A stretch of DNA of 49,293 nt from NCBI GenBank assembly GCA_027575765.1, contig JANBPT010000268.1, positions 1 to 49,293 of the forward strand. Reading direction: 5' to 3'. The stretch is from Tieghemiomyces parasiticus (lineage: Eukaryota > Kickxellomycota > Dimargaritomycetes > Dimargaritales > Dimargaritaceae). The position numbers and the translations under genes are program-made. The notes below the pieces were generated by a model, which did not search any database, was not told where the DNA came from, and saw only the letters and a program-made list of their open reading frames with translations. Below, one piece after another: positions 14,401 to 27,000 of this stretch; within the stretch, counting starts at the first letter, position 1; every line of letters begins with the position of its first letter.

Positions 14401-17400
14401 CAAGGTTCCGCTGTACAGCACGTTCCAGGAAAGTCTTTAGGATAGAACCTAGTAGCGCCGCCGAGGCGCACTGCGTCGCCACCGTGCCCAGAACGGCCAA
14501 AAGGTGGGGAGTCGATGCGGCGGGGGCCACATCCAACATGTCTAGAACATGACGCACGAGGCGGGGCTGATTTACGCGCCGCAAGGCCTCGACTTCCCCA
14601 CTGTCGCCGTCGGATCCCGGGACAGTGCCAAGCAAGCCCAGAACTCGGGCAAGTACGGCGCCCAGCCCCCGCAAACCCGTGGCCAAGTACTTGAAGCAAT
14701 TCTGGCCAAAGAGGGCCGGGCGCATGTCACCGGCTGCGTCATCCGCTCTACCACCAATGATACCGCCGTCTTCGCCTACAATAGACTCAGCGCCCCTAAC
14801 CTGTTCCTCATCTTCGTCGTCGACCAAACGGTAGTCAGTGAGGGGAGAATGGTTGAGCAGGCGGGCCAGGGCCCGGCCGAAGGCAATACGTAGGCGGGGT
14901 TCCTGGCGCTCCGCGATGAGGAACCAGAAGCGGTTCCACTGGCGCACAGAGCGGATCCGGACGGTGGCGGTCGGATCGACCGCATCGGGGTGCAGGTAGA
15001 CTGGGACCACGACGGACGGTGCACTGTAGCCTTCCGGGGTCGGTAGGCCAAACTGCGCGTGGCAGACCGGGCAGATCAGAGAAGGGAGGTCCACATCGGA
15101 AAGACCGCACGTCAACGAACCAGCAAAGGCGCAGCCCAAGTCACTCATGGCCGTAGCGGCTACCAGGAGCACGTCATAGGGGTCATCAGGTCGAAGTACC
15201 AGTTTCGGTACGAGGTAGGCTAAGACCTCCGGTTGATCAGCCCATTTGCGTACAAAGGTGGGCAGGAGTGGCCAGGCCACGGACCGAAGATCTGGTTGGC
15301 CTCGGGAAAAGCCCTCTAGGTCCCCCGTCGGGGGGGCCAGGGCCGTGACGAAGATGAGCAATTGGAGGGCGGGGTGGTGACTTGGGGGCAGAATGGCGGT
15401 GAGCTGAATGATAGTCGGCCGAAGGCTTGGCCACATGCTGGTGGCGGGTGGCGAAGCGGCTAGTTCGAGCAGGCTGGGCGGGAGGGTCTGTGTATCGAGC
15501 AAAGCCGACAGTACTGGCGGGAGGTGGGCAATTCCCCTACCCAACGCACGAGAGAACGGGGAGTTGGAGACTATAAAGGGGGAGCTAAGGAGTTCGCAAA
15601 GTACGTCGCTCAGAGTAGAGTCTGTGGGGAACATCGTGAGATGCAGAGTCCAGGTGCGCAGTTTGTCGAGGAGCTGGCTGATAAACGCCATCAGCTCGTC
15701 AACTGGCTCTTTCACGCTGGTCCGCATACTGGCCATCGTCGCGTGAAGAAGGTCGGCCAAGGCAAAAAGGATAGGGGCCGGAACCTCAGTCTTGCGGCCA
15801 ACGAGGTATTCATCAAGATGCTCCGCGACCAAGTATAGCCATTCCTCGAGCTGGGCAACCGGTATGGCCGAGCCGTTCGAACACCCACGCAACGACCTGC
15901 TAAGGCTCTGCCAGAGGACGTCGGGTGCCAGTGGATATGGGGTGGCCGAGGCATCGGGAACCGACGGCTCAGACGACCACCTCTCGACCGGCGTTACTTC
16001 TGGTAAGCAGTGTACCCGACCTGGTATGTCGACCACCACGGACTCCCCCCGCCGCCGTTTTCCGGAATCCAATAGTAACCAGGGTGTTCCTTCATCCTTA
16101 TCACTGCCACTGCTGCCCTTTCGTTTACGTTTGGCTGAGGATGGGATACTGTCCTCGCCCAAATGGGTTGGCCAGGGCAGCGCTACGGGGTAAACGGTGA
16201 TATAGCGTCGAACTAGGGTGCGCAGAGCGAAATACCAAACCCGGACCGGTGGTGATACGCTGGTAGGATCTGGGCCCAGCTGGTAAATTACGCGGTAGGC
16301 CAGTGGGAGAACGGTAGCCAAGTCGACTCGTCGTGTAGGCAGGGACGAAGCCCATTGAGTAGCCGAGGGAATGTATAGGACTGGGGAATCGAGTTCTTGG
16401 TCGGATCCATTCCCAGTCTCTATCCAGTCGGGAAGGTTCCGGATTAGGAATCGCAAGGGGGGTGACAAGAAGTCCCCGACAGCGATGGTGGCGGAAGCTA
16501 CGGCCAGCAGGTGAAGTAGTTGTGCCACCTGGCGGCCGACCATGATATCATCGATACGTGCAGCGGCTACTCTGTTCCACGGCTGATGAGATTGAGCCAC
16601 GTAAAGCAGCAGGAAGAGCGCGGTCGGGAGCTCGGTGCCTTCGGCCTCAGCTACGGAGGGGACGGGGCCTGATGGTTGTTGTACAGGTGGCCAACGCGGC
16701 CTGTCGCCTGGCGCGGAAGAGAACAGTAAGAGAGTGGTCTGTACAAGGTTGGTGAGGAGGGAGCAAGCCTCATTAGTATGATGCAAGGCCAGCGGCTGTA
16801 CTGCTGCATCGCCCGGTAGAAGGAGCATGATAGGCGGGTTAAGAACCGACCGCCTCGGTGATCGCGGATAATTTTGCACCACGGTGAGAATCACTTCGTG
16901 GAGGGCCATAGTGAACTCCTTAGCCGGGCGGATGCCGGCGGGATGACATCTCAAGGCGTCGAAATAGCTTCCCAATGAATCGACCACGGCCCCGTGGACA
17001 GATACCAGGCGCGGACGCATCAGGCAACTCAGCCAGAATCTCCACAGGGCGGTGCCGAGCGGTATCCGATCCGCCACGTCGCGCGAGCCGATTGTTACCA
17101 GGCGGGCGATGGCCGCGGGTGCCGAGTGCAAGACGTGACGGATCAGCTTGAGAAGACTGTGCACGTTTCGGACCAGTTCGACGGTGGCGGGAGCTGCAAA
17201 TTTACCGGTGGGTGAGGCAAAGTAGGCGACATGCGGGTGTATGCTTGCGTGTGAGATAACAGCTCCTAAAGTCACCAGCGAGAATCCGAGGGCAGCCCTT
17301 CTAGGGACGGTAAAGCGTATTGGTTAAACAGGATGAAGACATACGTACCTGCTGCACGACTCAGGCTGGTGTTAAAGTCATCCAGCAGAGAGTTGAGGAG

Positions 17401-17484
17401 GGCGTAGTACTGCTGCCAGTCAACAGCCGGCTGAGCGGTGGCCGAAACGTCTCCGTTCGCCTCTGGGTCGTCAGTGACTGCCAT
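8471..17484 (-). CDS. MEC1: MEC1/ATR/Rad3 checkpoint kinase (PIKK family)
   Basis: Four exons (17484-17349, 17265-12239, 12061-10634, 10414-8471) give 2844 residues, compared with 2644 for human ATR. Introns are 83, 177 and 219 nt, the last two in phase 0. The first ~1600 residues are HEAT-like helices. The FAT region includes an AAYATQELLKLAGY stretch typical of ATR and RWQRFPSVVRE further on. The kinase domain has LCKPKDDLRKD (catalytic Lys about 2527), LGDRHGEN (2671-2677) and HVDFS as the DFG-equivalent (Ser where ATR usually has Asn). The FATC tail ends QMYIGWAAYI. The sequence after the catalytic loop (PFRLTHNMV, HDPLVEW) separates ATR/Mec1 from ATM/Tel1 and TOR. The kinase is recruited to RPA-coated single-stranded DNA through its partner (Ddc2/ATRIP) and phosphorylates SQ/TQ sites. 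It appears intact. The exon 1 start is the only ATG in frame before the first donor. Confidence 0.96.
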
Positions 17485-18550
17485 ACCGGAGTGCAGATGG
17501 GTATGCAGCTGCTAAGGACGTGGACGACGATGGTGGTCGGCAATGGCGGCAGTGTTAACCCAGAGCGTGCGCGAAATGGGTAGAAAGTGTGCAAAGCGGA
17601 ATTCAAAGAGAGAAAAGTTTGTTTACTATTGTAATCGGGAGAAACGGCAGCAGAGACGACGAAGTTAGCGAGTATAGTGGTCGTTCCTTGCAGACGGGGA
17701 GGGGGATGCGTTCCCAGCTCTCTTTCGTCCATGTATGCAACTCCATGTGGCTAGGAAATAGGTTGTGGGCAGGCCTGAAATGAGCGGAGGAGCATAATTC
17801 GACACTCACGCCCGGCCCTGCTGCGGCGCCCAGCAGGAGAATGGCCTGGTCAGGGATATGCGCAGCGAACTATCCGATCTACTTTAATCAGTCCGCCCGC
17901 CCCCGTACAACCAGACCAGTGACGGGATTTTAAAAGCTAGTGGCCATCACACCCGGGCCCATGGGTTCCTCCGTTGGCACCTTTAAGTCTTGTCTTTATC
18001 GTGAAGGCGTGAACCCCAGCTTAGGTGGCAAATAATGTATACCCTAATGCACTGTAGCTACAGATAGGCTTCGAGTCATTCGATGATATTCCCCCTAACT
18101 GCGGCAGGGGCGGAGAATATCTCAGGCTAACCCGCCCATATTTCTTACCTCTCCCCACCTTTCAGGTAGACGAAGCGAAACCTCCGCCCCCCCCACCATC
18201 ACCACGCAGTGGGGCTCGCACGCCGTGACAAGTACGGAGGTTTCACCCCTCGTCTGACCCCGGCCGAGTCAATCGGACTGCCCCCGACAAGGGAGAGGAA
18301 CCCGCCGGAATCAACTTGGAGCCGAAACTGTTTCTTATTCTATACGTCGTATTGCGAATCCTAGGATTAACCCCCTTAGACATTAAGCAACTGGTACCAT
18401 GGCTGTCAGTGACCGTAAGTGGAAGCCAGGTTACCTCCCCCTCCTTTGGACCTACGCCACCAGATGGATCGTCAGGATGGCATCCCGAGCCAGACGACCA
18501 TCCCTGTCCTAACTCGACCACGCCCCTCCTCCTTCCACCACCTACCGAGT
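17485..18550. other. Divergent intergenic region, MEC1 / TTLL12-CS gene
   Basis: A 1.07-kb region between divergent starts. It holds C-runs near 18186, and at 18240-18412 a short open plus-strand stretch that ends in a possible donor (GTAAGT, 18415). I could not tie this stretch to any protein, so it may be a 5' UTR exon of the downstream gene or chance. No RNA gene is visible. Confidence 0.4.
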
Positions 18551-20326
18551 ATGGTAGTTAATAACCAGAACGCAAGCCCCGTACCGGGTGATCCGGATGC
18601 GGCGTTCCAGCAGTTCGTGGCCGTTCACCGTACCCAACTGCAAGCCATCGGCTTCCCCGACGCCCTGCAACGGGAACTGTATGAGAAGCTCACACACGAA
18701 AACTTCGATGCCGGCCGTTCCTTCGCGCTCGCGGAAACTGAGGAGAACGACAAGAAGGCTTTATCGCAGTACCACCTGGTGGTGAAGGCCGACCAGGTGG
18801 CCAAAGAGAGGTGAGTATCCCGTCGACGGTGCCCTGGGCTCAAAATAATTTGGCTAAAGCCGACCAGACTGAGCCGTCCCGCACGCGACGCCCCCTCACT
18901 CTGATTTTCCCTCCTGATTAACCTGGCCGCAAATTATCCTTTCCCCGTTTCGGCCCTCAGTGCGGTTTACTTGATCGATCACGCCTGGGCTACTACCCTT
19001 AAGGACCCCTACCAGATGCTGCTCCTGAACGACGCCCTTCTAGAACGCCTGGCTAGCGTTGTTGGCGTGGACCTGGAAGAAAAAGAGTCGAATAACGGTG
19101 CCGAAGCGGATGCGACCACTGCCCGGCCTGCCGACATCACACCTGAGGAATGGGAACAGTTGATTGAGATGGTTATGACCGAGGGCCATGTCAGCCGCCC
19201 CACCGCCGAACAATTGCTGATCAAGGAGGACTATGAGGTGCTCAACGCAATCCAGGCCGCCACCTACATCGAGGAGCAGACGCCCATGCTACAGACCATC
19301 AAGGAAAACATTCTAGGCCAGGTACAATGTACGTCAGACCGCTTACGTCCAGATGGCGGCTCTCGGCACGTTTTGTCAAGCGACCACTTGGTACCGAGTG
19401 GGTTAATAGGTCGGAAGCCTGGACAATTTCCCCTGACTGTCACTAACGGTATCTTCGCTACAACTATATCTATTTTGCCAATCTCCCAGCACGCGAAACG
19501 AATGTGACAGACATGCCGCAGCCGACGGAAGAGTGGGCCACCCGTCACTACACTTGTCGCCAGTACTCGGAGCCGGCGGTGGAAGGAGGCCGTGTCGAGT
19601 ACTACGTCGAGGTGCGCGCCCTGGTGGGTCCCGGCCTTCGGGCGAGCGACGTGGAGTGTGAGATTAAGACCCATCACCTCCGCCTTGTGATCGCGGGTCG
19701 ACAGGCCGTCATCGATGGCGAGCTCTACGCGGCCGTCGTACCCGACGATTCGACGTGGACCATCGGTAAGTAGGGTACTGGGCGTATCAACCAACAGGCT
19801 AGAAGGCGGCTTGGCCACCTTACGCCGTTCCACCACCAGAACCTGATGTTGCGGGCTAAACCGTGCTGGGCTGCTAATGCTCCCTCTTTCTGCCCTGTCC
19901 CAATCCACTGTACCACTCTAATCGGTAGAGAGCGGCGAAGTGGTCATTACCCTGAAGAAGCAGGACGGCGGCGGGTCACTCTGGCCGGAATTGGTCCACC
20001 AGGAGACTCGGTTCGACATGGCCCGCCGGCAGGCCCAGGCCCGGACCGTGGCGGACGCCCTGGCCCCGTTCCTCCAGGCCTACAAGTACGTTCACGTGGC
20101 CGAATCGGGCGAGACGCGCCAGGATGTCGTCTGGTACGTGATGGACGAAGTGGGTAACGCGATTATCGACAGCCGTGACCCGAACTGCGCGTGCTACTCC
20201 TTTCTCTACTGCTCGCCCACCAGCGGAGCCATCAACGCTTACAATCTGCTCTGGCCCCTTGCCAATCTGCAGCAGGGTGAGGTCGTGACCCGCGACTACC
20301 GCCTGACACGGCCGGTGACGCTCTAA
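18551..20326 (+). CDS. TTLL12-like N-terminal domain with an inserted NudC-type CS domain
   Basis: Four exons (18551-18810, 18961-19328, 19490-19765, 19929-20326) join in frame into 433 residues. Residues ~18-130 resemble the N-terminal domain of TTLL12: FVAVHRTQLQAIGFP, NFDAGRSF, then YLIDHAW at 90-96. Residues ~135-205 are acidic and helical. Residues ~220-335 are a CS (p23/NudC) domain: ASDVECEIKTHHL, IDGELYAAV, STWTIG, EVVITLKK and LWPELV. The TTLL12-like domain then resumes at ~342-425 (VVWYVMDEVG, LLWPLANLQQGEVVTRDY). The C-terminal tubulin-tyrosine-ligase domain of TTLL12 is missing; the protein stops right after the first domain. CS domains usually bind Hsp90 or client proteins, so a co-chaperone role is possible, but this is inference. 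The donor GTACGT at 19329 was preferred over GTACAA at 19322 because only it keeps frame into the CS exon. Confidence 0.82.
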
Positions 20327-20853
20327 GCCCAGGCATAGTTGGCGGTATCGTTACTTCGTCGGATTTTAACTACGGACATGTATGCTGAACGGGCCGAGCC
20401 CTGTGTTCTCAAATTAAATCAAACGCGACGATTAGATTGGTTTGATCAAGAATGGCCCAGATAGCGCACGGGTAGACAGCCAGATTTGTATCCTAGGGTC
20501 TAAACCCCTCAATTGCACAGGGGGAGCGGTGATAGGTCTTACTACAACTTTTAATGGCCTTACAAGGCAGCACGCTAGGCGCCAGAAAGACTCAATCAAC
20601 GTGTGTACTAGTCTACGACCCAGAATGTACAGTGCGGATGGAATGCGCCCCACTGCCTGTATATTTTTCAGGTCCGCTACCCCCTGCTAGGCTACTTGCA
20701 AATTTTACAGCCACTCTTCAACGCCTTGGACTTCGGGGCTTTTGAATTTCCCCCTTTACATCCATTCGGCCACAGCCATTTCGTTCGGGCAGTCCCCTGC
20801 GCCTACCCGCCTACAAATCTTTCCACGCACACTCGAATTCGGGATTGTCCGCA
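20327..20853. other. Intergenic region, same-strand genes
   Basis: About 530 bases carrying the 3' end signals of the CS/TTLL12-like gene and the promoter of the next gene. I see no coding potential, RNA gene or repeat in it. Confidence 0.5.
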
Positions 20854-22124
20854 ATGACCGAGTTTCTCAAAGCCCTCTTGGACTACTACGCCCACCCGTC
20901 ACGGGCCTCCGGGCTAACCGCGGTGCTTGGGACCTTGGTTGGCATTCAAAAACTTGTTGACGAATCCACCGGCCTAACCGACGGCACAGCGCGAATTTCT
21001 ATGCCCACAGGTCTTCTGGTCGCAGAACTTGGAGTTGCCGCTAAACTTGGCCAGGCTGAACTGCTAGAGGACACCACCTTGGCCCAGACCCTCACTAGGT
21101 TGTACCAGTTGGAACGAAAGCGGCGGGCCTTCCTCGACTACCATGCCCGTTTCCTCGCTGATCAGGGCCCCTCTGTCCCCTACGAAGATCTGACACGGCT
21201 GTACGAATTCACAGTTTGCGCCCTGAAGCGTGCGGTAAGCAGCGTAAGGGCTAGACCCTCTCCTTATAAACCAGCCCCTAGTAGTTGGCCCCAAAATCTG
21301 ATCTGACAACAATCTGTATCTTTTGCGTATCACAATTTCTAAACTGGTACGGAATCACACTATATGGTAGGCCTTTTTCCAACACGTCGGACCCAACTGC
21401 TTTGATCCGCTCTTGCTGATGTCAACCATTAACCGACTCTTTCCGATGGCCACGGCGCCCCCGGCGAACCCTGGCGACCAAGCCACCGGGCCGGACGCGA
21501 CCGCACCGTCGGATCAACTTCCACTTGGGGGCCCCCCCCTCAGCCCAGACTTCCGACTCCACCATATACCTTCTCCCCGGCCGGGGCTGCAGGCCCTCAT
21601 GCTTAGCGTGGACCGGATTGTGGAGTCAAATGAAAGCATCGATACGTACGGCGAGGTCATTCTTCCGGTGTCTGCCCAGGAAGATGTTAACCGGCTTTTC
21701 AACCATGCCCGCCACCAGATCCCGTGGCTCACCGTCGTTCACCACCTCAAAAACTATATCCGACAGACCCGGCGCCAGATCCGGGCCCTGAACGAGGCCC
21801 TCGCAGCCCGACCCCCGGAGGACGATCGGAACCCTTTGTGGCTGCCCCACGGAATAAATCCGTGCAAGCCAGTCGTTAAGCGGGTAAGTAGGGTGGCAAT
21901 GACAATCACACCGCAGCCTGTACACTCATGCCTGTCAGCTTGGGCATCTTTAAAAGCTGAAGAGAACTAGTAAGCAATAGCATATTATCATAACCGCGAA
22001 TTCAATGCTATTTTATGTTATACATTGCTCCCCTCCCTCACCGTCTCTACCCCCCCCCCTCTATGCACTCCGTGTTCAGCTTCTGGAGTACGACGGACTT
22101 GCAAATGACACATTGACTACATGA
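20854..22124 (+). CDS. Unrecognised three-exon gene
   Basis: Exons 20854-21234, 21371-21883 and 22080-22124 give 312 residues. Both junctions are phase 0 with GTAAGC/GTAAGT donors; the second acceptor follows a long C/T tract. The first half is helical and rich in Leu/Ala, without cysteine clusters or membrane segments (start MTEFLKALLDYYAHPSRA). The middle (~155-190) is a Pro/Gly/Ala-rich low-complexity linker. The second half is a mixed alpha/beta or helical domain with ALMLSVDRIVESNESIDTYG and a basic helix HHLKNYIRQTRRQIRALNE. No family motif was recognised. Without the last splice the frame would end at 21970 with 29 less convincing residues. GC content and codon use match its neighbours, so the gene is probably real. 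Confidence 0.6.
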
Positions 22125-22581
22125 CAACCTTAGCTGAGACCCGCCATATGGCTAATCAACACCACAATAGGTTACCCAAATCTTCACCACAATAACCAAC
22201 AAAAAAAACAGCCATCCTGTGGTACCCAACCACCATATCTGTAATAAATTTAACGCATTTCGACGGTACTTTGGCTCGTCAAGGGCAGGGTGCCAACCTT
22301 AGTTAGGCAAGATCACATAACCTCAGGGCCGTTGGGTGGCTGAACCGTCGTTAGCGCAACGACACCTACCCCACTGGGTCACTCTCCACCCTAAGGGCAA
22401 AACCCTGGCGATGCGGGACTCCATAAACGCAAACCTGTACGGATGCTACTCAACGCATTCTTACAGATCTCGCTATTTTCTTTGTACCCTTTTTTTATTC
22501 CAGCCCACTCTATTTTCTCTCATCGCTCCTCATTCCACATTCCAACACCATTTGACCCTGCCCCCCTCCTCATAGCCAATT
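22125..22581. promoter_or_regulatory. Intergenic region upstream of RPC37
   Basis: About 450 bases with an A-run (22200-22209) and a strongly C/T-rich stretch at about 22470-22570 directly before the RPC37 start, as is common upstream of housekeeping fungal genes. No coding content was recognised. Confidence 0.4.
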
Positions 22582-23852
22582 ATGGAAGACAAAGTGGTTG
22601 CCGAAATCGACGTGTTCCGCACCGACAAGCTCGGTCAGCACCTCCACGTCTTTCAGTTCCCGCTCAAGGAGACCCACCGCGTGGAGACCGACCTCGAATA
22701 CCCCAAAACGGCCCGGCTCAAACCCAAGAATTTTGTTGTCGAGCTTAACTATAGCCTGGACACCCGCAGTGTCCTTTACAATCGGCAGAAGGGCGAGGAC
22801 CTCGGACTGGGCTTCAACAACCGTCAGGTGCGTACCGTCTACGACGCCGAGCAGGACGGGGTCGACGGCGGACCGAGCCTCATGGATACCCGCACCTTGG
22901 TGTCGAACAGCATTCCCAACAACACCCGGTATATGGTCGGCATCCTGCGCAACAGTAAGTTCCTTCTCCCCAGACGGGTTTGGATGAATTGGGAGAACGT
23001 ACCCAGGAATAACCCGTCACCTCGACTATTGGTGACCGACTGTCGGCCAAGTCGTCGTGACTGACTTTGTGAATACGCCGTTGCCTTGTACAATGATCCC
23101 TGTTCCTCACAGACGAACTCCACCTTACCGACGTCGCCCGGCTCGTCCAGATGTATCCGTCGCTCAAGTACCTGGACGTTATTGATAGCAAGGTCAAGTC
23201 AGCTGCCAAGAAGGTCAACGATGAATCGCAGGCTGAGATCTCGGGTCCAGCGCCCCAGCCACAGGCCAGGGCCATCAATGTAAGTGGCGGCCTTAAACGA
23301 CCCAGACTATACGGTGGCATAATGATAGTACCCGTCATTGGTCCCTTCGATAGTTATACACCAAACCTCTGACCCCGCTGCTTCTATTGCCCCCCTCCCC
23401 CCTCCCACTTTGGTCCTCCGTAGATGCAAGTTCGCAACCCTGGCGCCGAAGAGTTGGCCCATCTGCGCAAGACCTCCGTAACCTACCTCAAGCAGCAGAT
23501 CGAGGAAGAGCCTTGGCAGCCCCTGGATTATTTCCCCTCAACGGTAGGTAGTCTTAACTCATTTTCTGGGAAGGCCTATCACTTCTCCTATAGCGTGCTA
23601 CGGAGGTCCAACGTACTATACCGAATCTGACGCCTTCCACCCCCCCCCCACTTTCCCTTACCTAATTGCTGCATGCTTCCGGCCTATCCATTCACCCTGT
23701 GTACACCACCCCAGTCCGGTCAGTCGGAACTCATCTACAGTTACCTCCTAGCCCGCTCCAGGAAAACCCTTCTGTCTGAGGATACCAGCTCTACGTTCCT
23801 CGAAAAGCTGGCCAAGGAAACGTTGCCGGATGAGGTGGTGGTGCCAAGTTAG
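22582..23852 (+). CDS. RPC37: RNA polymerase III subunit RPC37/POLR3E (RPC5)
   Basis: Four exons (22582-22954, 23113-23279, 23424-23543, 23715-23852) join in frame into 265 residues; yeast Rpc37 has 282. Diagnostic features are the N-terminal dimerisation strand set (VAEIDVFRTDKL, HVFQFPLKETHR), LKPKNFVVELNYSLDT, SLMDTRTL, SNSIPNNTRYMVGILRN, and NELHLTDVARLVQMYPSLKY. The C-terminal EEEPWQPLDYFP is the conserved EEPW motif. Rpc37 pairs with Rpc53 as a TFIIF-like module on Pol III and helps in initiation, termination and reinitiation at tRNA and 5S genes. Three introns of 158, 144 and 171 nt have CTGAC-type branch sites near their acceptors. The gene converges with TRS85, with 209 nt between the stops. 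Confidence 0.9.
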
Positions 23853-24061
23853 ATCTGGATCTGGCACTAGCATGCACCAATATCTGAACACGCACTACCC
23901 CCCCGCCAATAAATTTCACCTTGTTTCATACCAGTCCCATCTGTGCCACCATTGTTCAATTAGATTCGTACACCCGCCAAGGGCGTATTCAGATACCTCA
24001 ATCTTGGAAGGGCAAGTGTGGAAATTTTTTGAGAATGAATTAGGAGTCAGGCCGTCCATAG

Positions 24062-27000
24062 TTAAGTTTCGCTAACCGTTACCAGCTGCGCCCCGTGGGC
24101 GGCCTGGCGTACCGGGTAAACCGTATCACCGATCTGGTCGAGTAGCACTTGGGTGGGCCGCGGCGGTCCAGAGGATTTGGCCGGTTTAACCGTTGGGATC
24201 GGGTCCTTAGGCGGTAGCATACGGTCCAGCAAGTATTGTTGCTGCCCTACGACGCGCCAGCTGTTAATATTATACGTACCCGGTTGGGGTACGCAGAGTC
24301 GAGCAACGAACGTGGTTTCAGCACCCGGCTCGAGCATTACGTCCTGGTCGGTCGCACCCACCCAGATGGCGGGCGGTACGGCCATCGAGGCCGGGGCGCG
24401 TGACGGCAAACCACGGCGGACGGGGGCTGCTGCGTGCAGTGTGAGCCGGCCTTCGATCCGGGCGCACCAGGTGGCGTTCCGGACGCTGATCCACACAGGC
24501 AGGAGTAACGGGCCCTGAGTAGTGAAAGTGTGAGTCCGTTGGGTCTCGTCACCGCTCGCTCCGGTTGCAATGAGAATCGCTGTCCCGTCTTCCCCCAGTT
24601 TGGTGGCATCCTTATCTTCTTCCTCGGTCAATACCACCAGAGTGACCTGTAGGAATGGTTTAGGGTGGGCCCGGTACCGAGGTGGGTCGGCCAGCTCGGA
24701 AACTAGGGCCCATTTTTCGCGCAGGGTCTCAGCGAACAGGATGTTACCAAATAGATGACTCGACAGCGGTTCTGACCGTTCGGGCGCTCGAGGTACCGTC
24801 GTCAGGGTAGCGTTAGGCGCCGCGTGCACGGAGCCGGTGGATGGGGTGGAAAACATCTGGGTGGGGGTCAACGGAGTCCGGGTGGTCTCTCCACCGCCCA
24901 CGGCGGCTGGGTCGGGTAAAGGCGGCAATACGCCACGGAGGTAGTTGAGCGGCACCCCGAGGTTGATCCCAGTAATCGCGTGGTGACCACGGCGCACTGT
25001 AACGGAGTCGGCCGGCCCCGTTGTCTGTTCCCAGAAGAGAGCGATATCCAAGTCATGGCTTTCAAACGTGGTGAACAGCTCAGGGAATTGTACGGCAGAC
25101 AAGGTCGCGTAGGTGGTGCGCAAGTGTTTACGCCGCCAGGCGACCCGCGCGTTGTACACAAAATCGCGCAGCGGGTCCTGATCGCAGCGGAGGCGCCGTG
25201 AACCGAAGCACACGTCGGTGGTGTATAAAGTGAGGGCCGGGGGTTTCGTCCAGCGGCGCGGCGTGCTGAGCACCAGCTGTCGGACAGCGTCGGCGGTAAA
25301 TCGCTCGGCTCCATGGTCCAGGTGCACCGCCGGGCTATCAGGTTGGACATCATCACCCCCAAACTCCGCGGTAGCCTCCAGCCCAGCCACAGGCCGCACG
25401 TGGAAGGTCAGAAACACCGCCTGACGGGGCCCCAGCTCGGCAGGGTCTGCCATGCCGACGGGACGAGCTAGGGTGAAGTGTGGACTGACTGCCGTGACCT
25501 GCACGAGGCGGAACCGGGTATCCGGCTGGAGGTTCTCCACCTCGATGCCCAGAGACTGTTCGCGAGGCGATTCGGCATCGGGGCGCACGAACGCGTTGAT
25601 TTTGAGCGATGGCTGGACCACGCAACCCAAACCCGCCTTAACGGTCCGTAACACAGGACTCCCGCTGGGCCCACCTGTGCCATAGCCAAGATGGACAGTG
25701 AAGGCGTGCTGGCCCACCCGGTCGCCGCGGACCCAAAGCGGGAGGCGGAGGGTCTCGCCTGGGGCCAGGGGGGCAATGGGTACCGACCGCCGGTGGTCCC
25801 ACGGCGTGGTGTTGCCGGCCTGCGCGCCTACCAGATGGAGTTCGACCGTGGACCGGTCGGTAAGCTGATTGGCCACCGTAAAGTGGCCAACCGGCTCGGC
25901 GGAGGATCGAGGGTCGCCAGTGGACCCCTGTCCGGCTTCCTCACCGGCCGCACCCACGAGGCCGTCATACAGGTTCGCAGCCGGGTGGAGCAGGTCGCCA
26001 ACAAAAAAGAATGAGGGGTGACTGAACCGGAATCGCAAGAGGTCGATTTGGATGGGCCCACGGTTGGTAAGCTCGATGGTCACGGGTTGGCATTCGCCCG
26101 ATTGAAGTACCTCGGGAAACACATCAGGGAGCCGGACGACGGCTGCAGGGAGGTCCAGGACGGCGCGGAAGGTAAGGGCGGTATCTGGGGCGTAGGTGCG
26201 GTGGAGACGCTGTTCCTTGGTGAGGTTGAGCCGCGCGCCACGACGGTGGAGGGTACGGGAACAGGGCACAATGCCCATCAGGAGGTAGTGGAGACCCGTC
26301 ACGCGGAAGGCCCCAGCCCGTTGTGGAACGACGGTCAGGGCCACTCGCACTTCGCTCCCGCCGGCCAGTTTGACTTCCTGGACGACGCCGGCTTCGTAGG
26401 TCAGCTCAGCCTCGGAATCCACCGGATCTTCGCCGTCCGGGGAATACATGCAAACAACGGCCACGTTCTGCAGGACCAGTTCCACAAGCAGTGGGTTACC
26501 TATCGTCAGTGTCACTGTCACGGGCTCCCCCACTGCGCAACGCCGTTCGCTGGCGCCGGGGCCATCCAGCACCTCCTTCCCGGTGACCCAGTCTAGCAGG
26601 GAGTCTTGTAGGGCAGCCTCACCGGGGGCCAGGGACACTCGGGCGGACCGGGCCGGCACGAGGGGGACTGCAAGGTCTGGGACTTGGACTCGGCTGTTCG
26701 CCGTGGCGAACGCGGACAGGTTCTGACCATACAGGTGAAGTAATTCGGCCAGGTACCGGGCCTGGATCTCTGGGGCCGTACGGAGCGACGCGGGCACCAC
26801 TGCCACGGTGTCGGTCGGGGGCGGATCGTCAGTGGCGGGGTCGGCGCCGACGAGGGATATGACAGCGGTCTCGGCCAGCAGACGGAAGTAGTACTCTACG
26901 GCTGCCCGGTAGTTGTGGGCCTGGAGAGCCTGTTCGCCCAGGGCTTGGTAGACATGGTCCCGGGCGGCCGGCCACTGCGCTCGGGCGAACAAGGTAGCGG

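Noticed and set aside
18240..18415. Open plus-strand stretch ending at a GTAAGT donor upstream of the CS/TTLL12-like gene
   Set aside because: No in-frame ATG start and no recognised product; it could be an untranslated exon but cannot be supported as a gene.
19940..20326. Separate short gene encoding only the C-terminal half of the TTLL12-like domain
   Set aside because: The acceptor at 19928 and the frame from the CS exon join it to the upstream exons; a lone start here would cut the CS domain.
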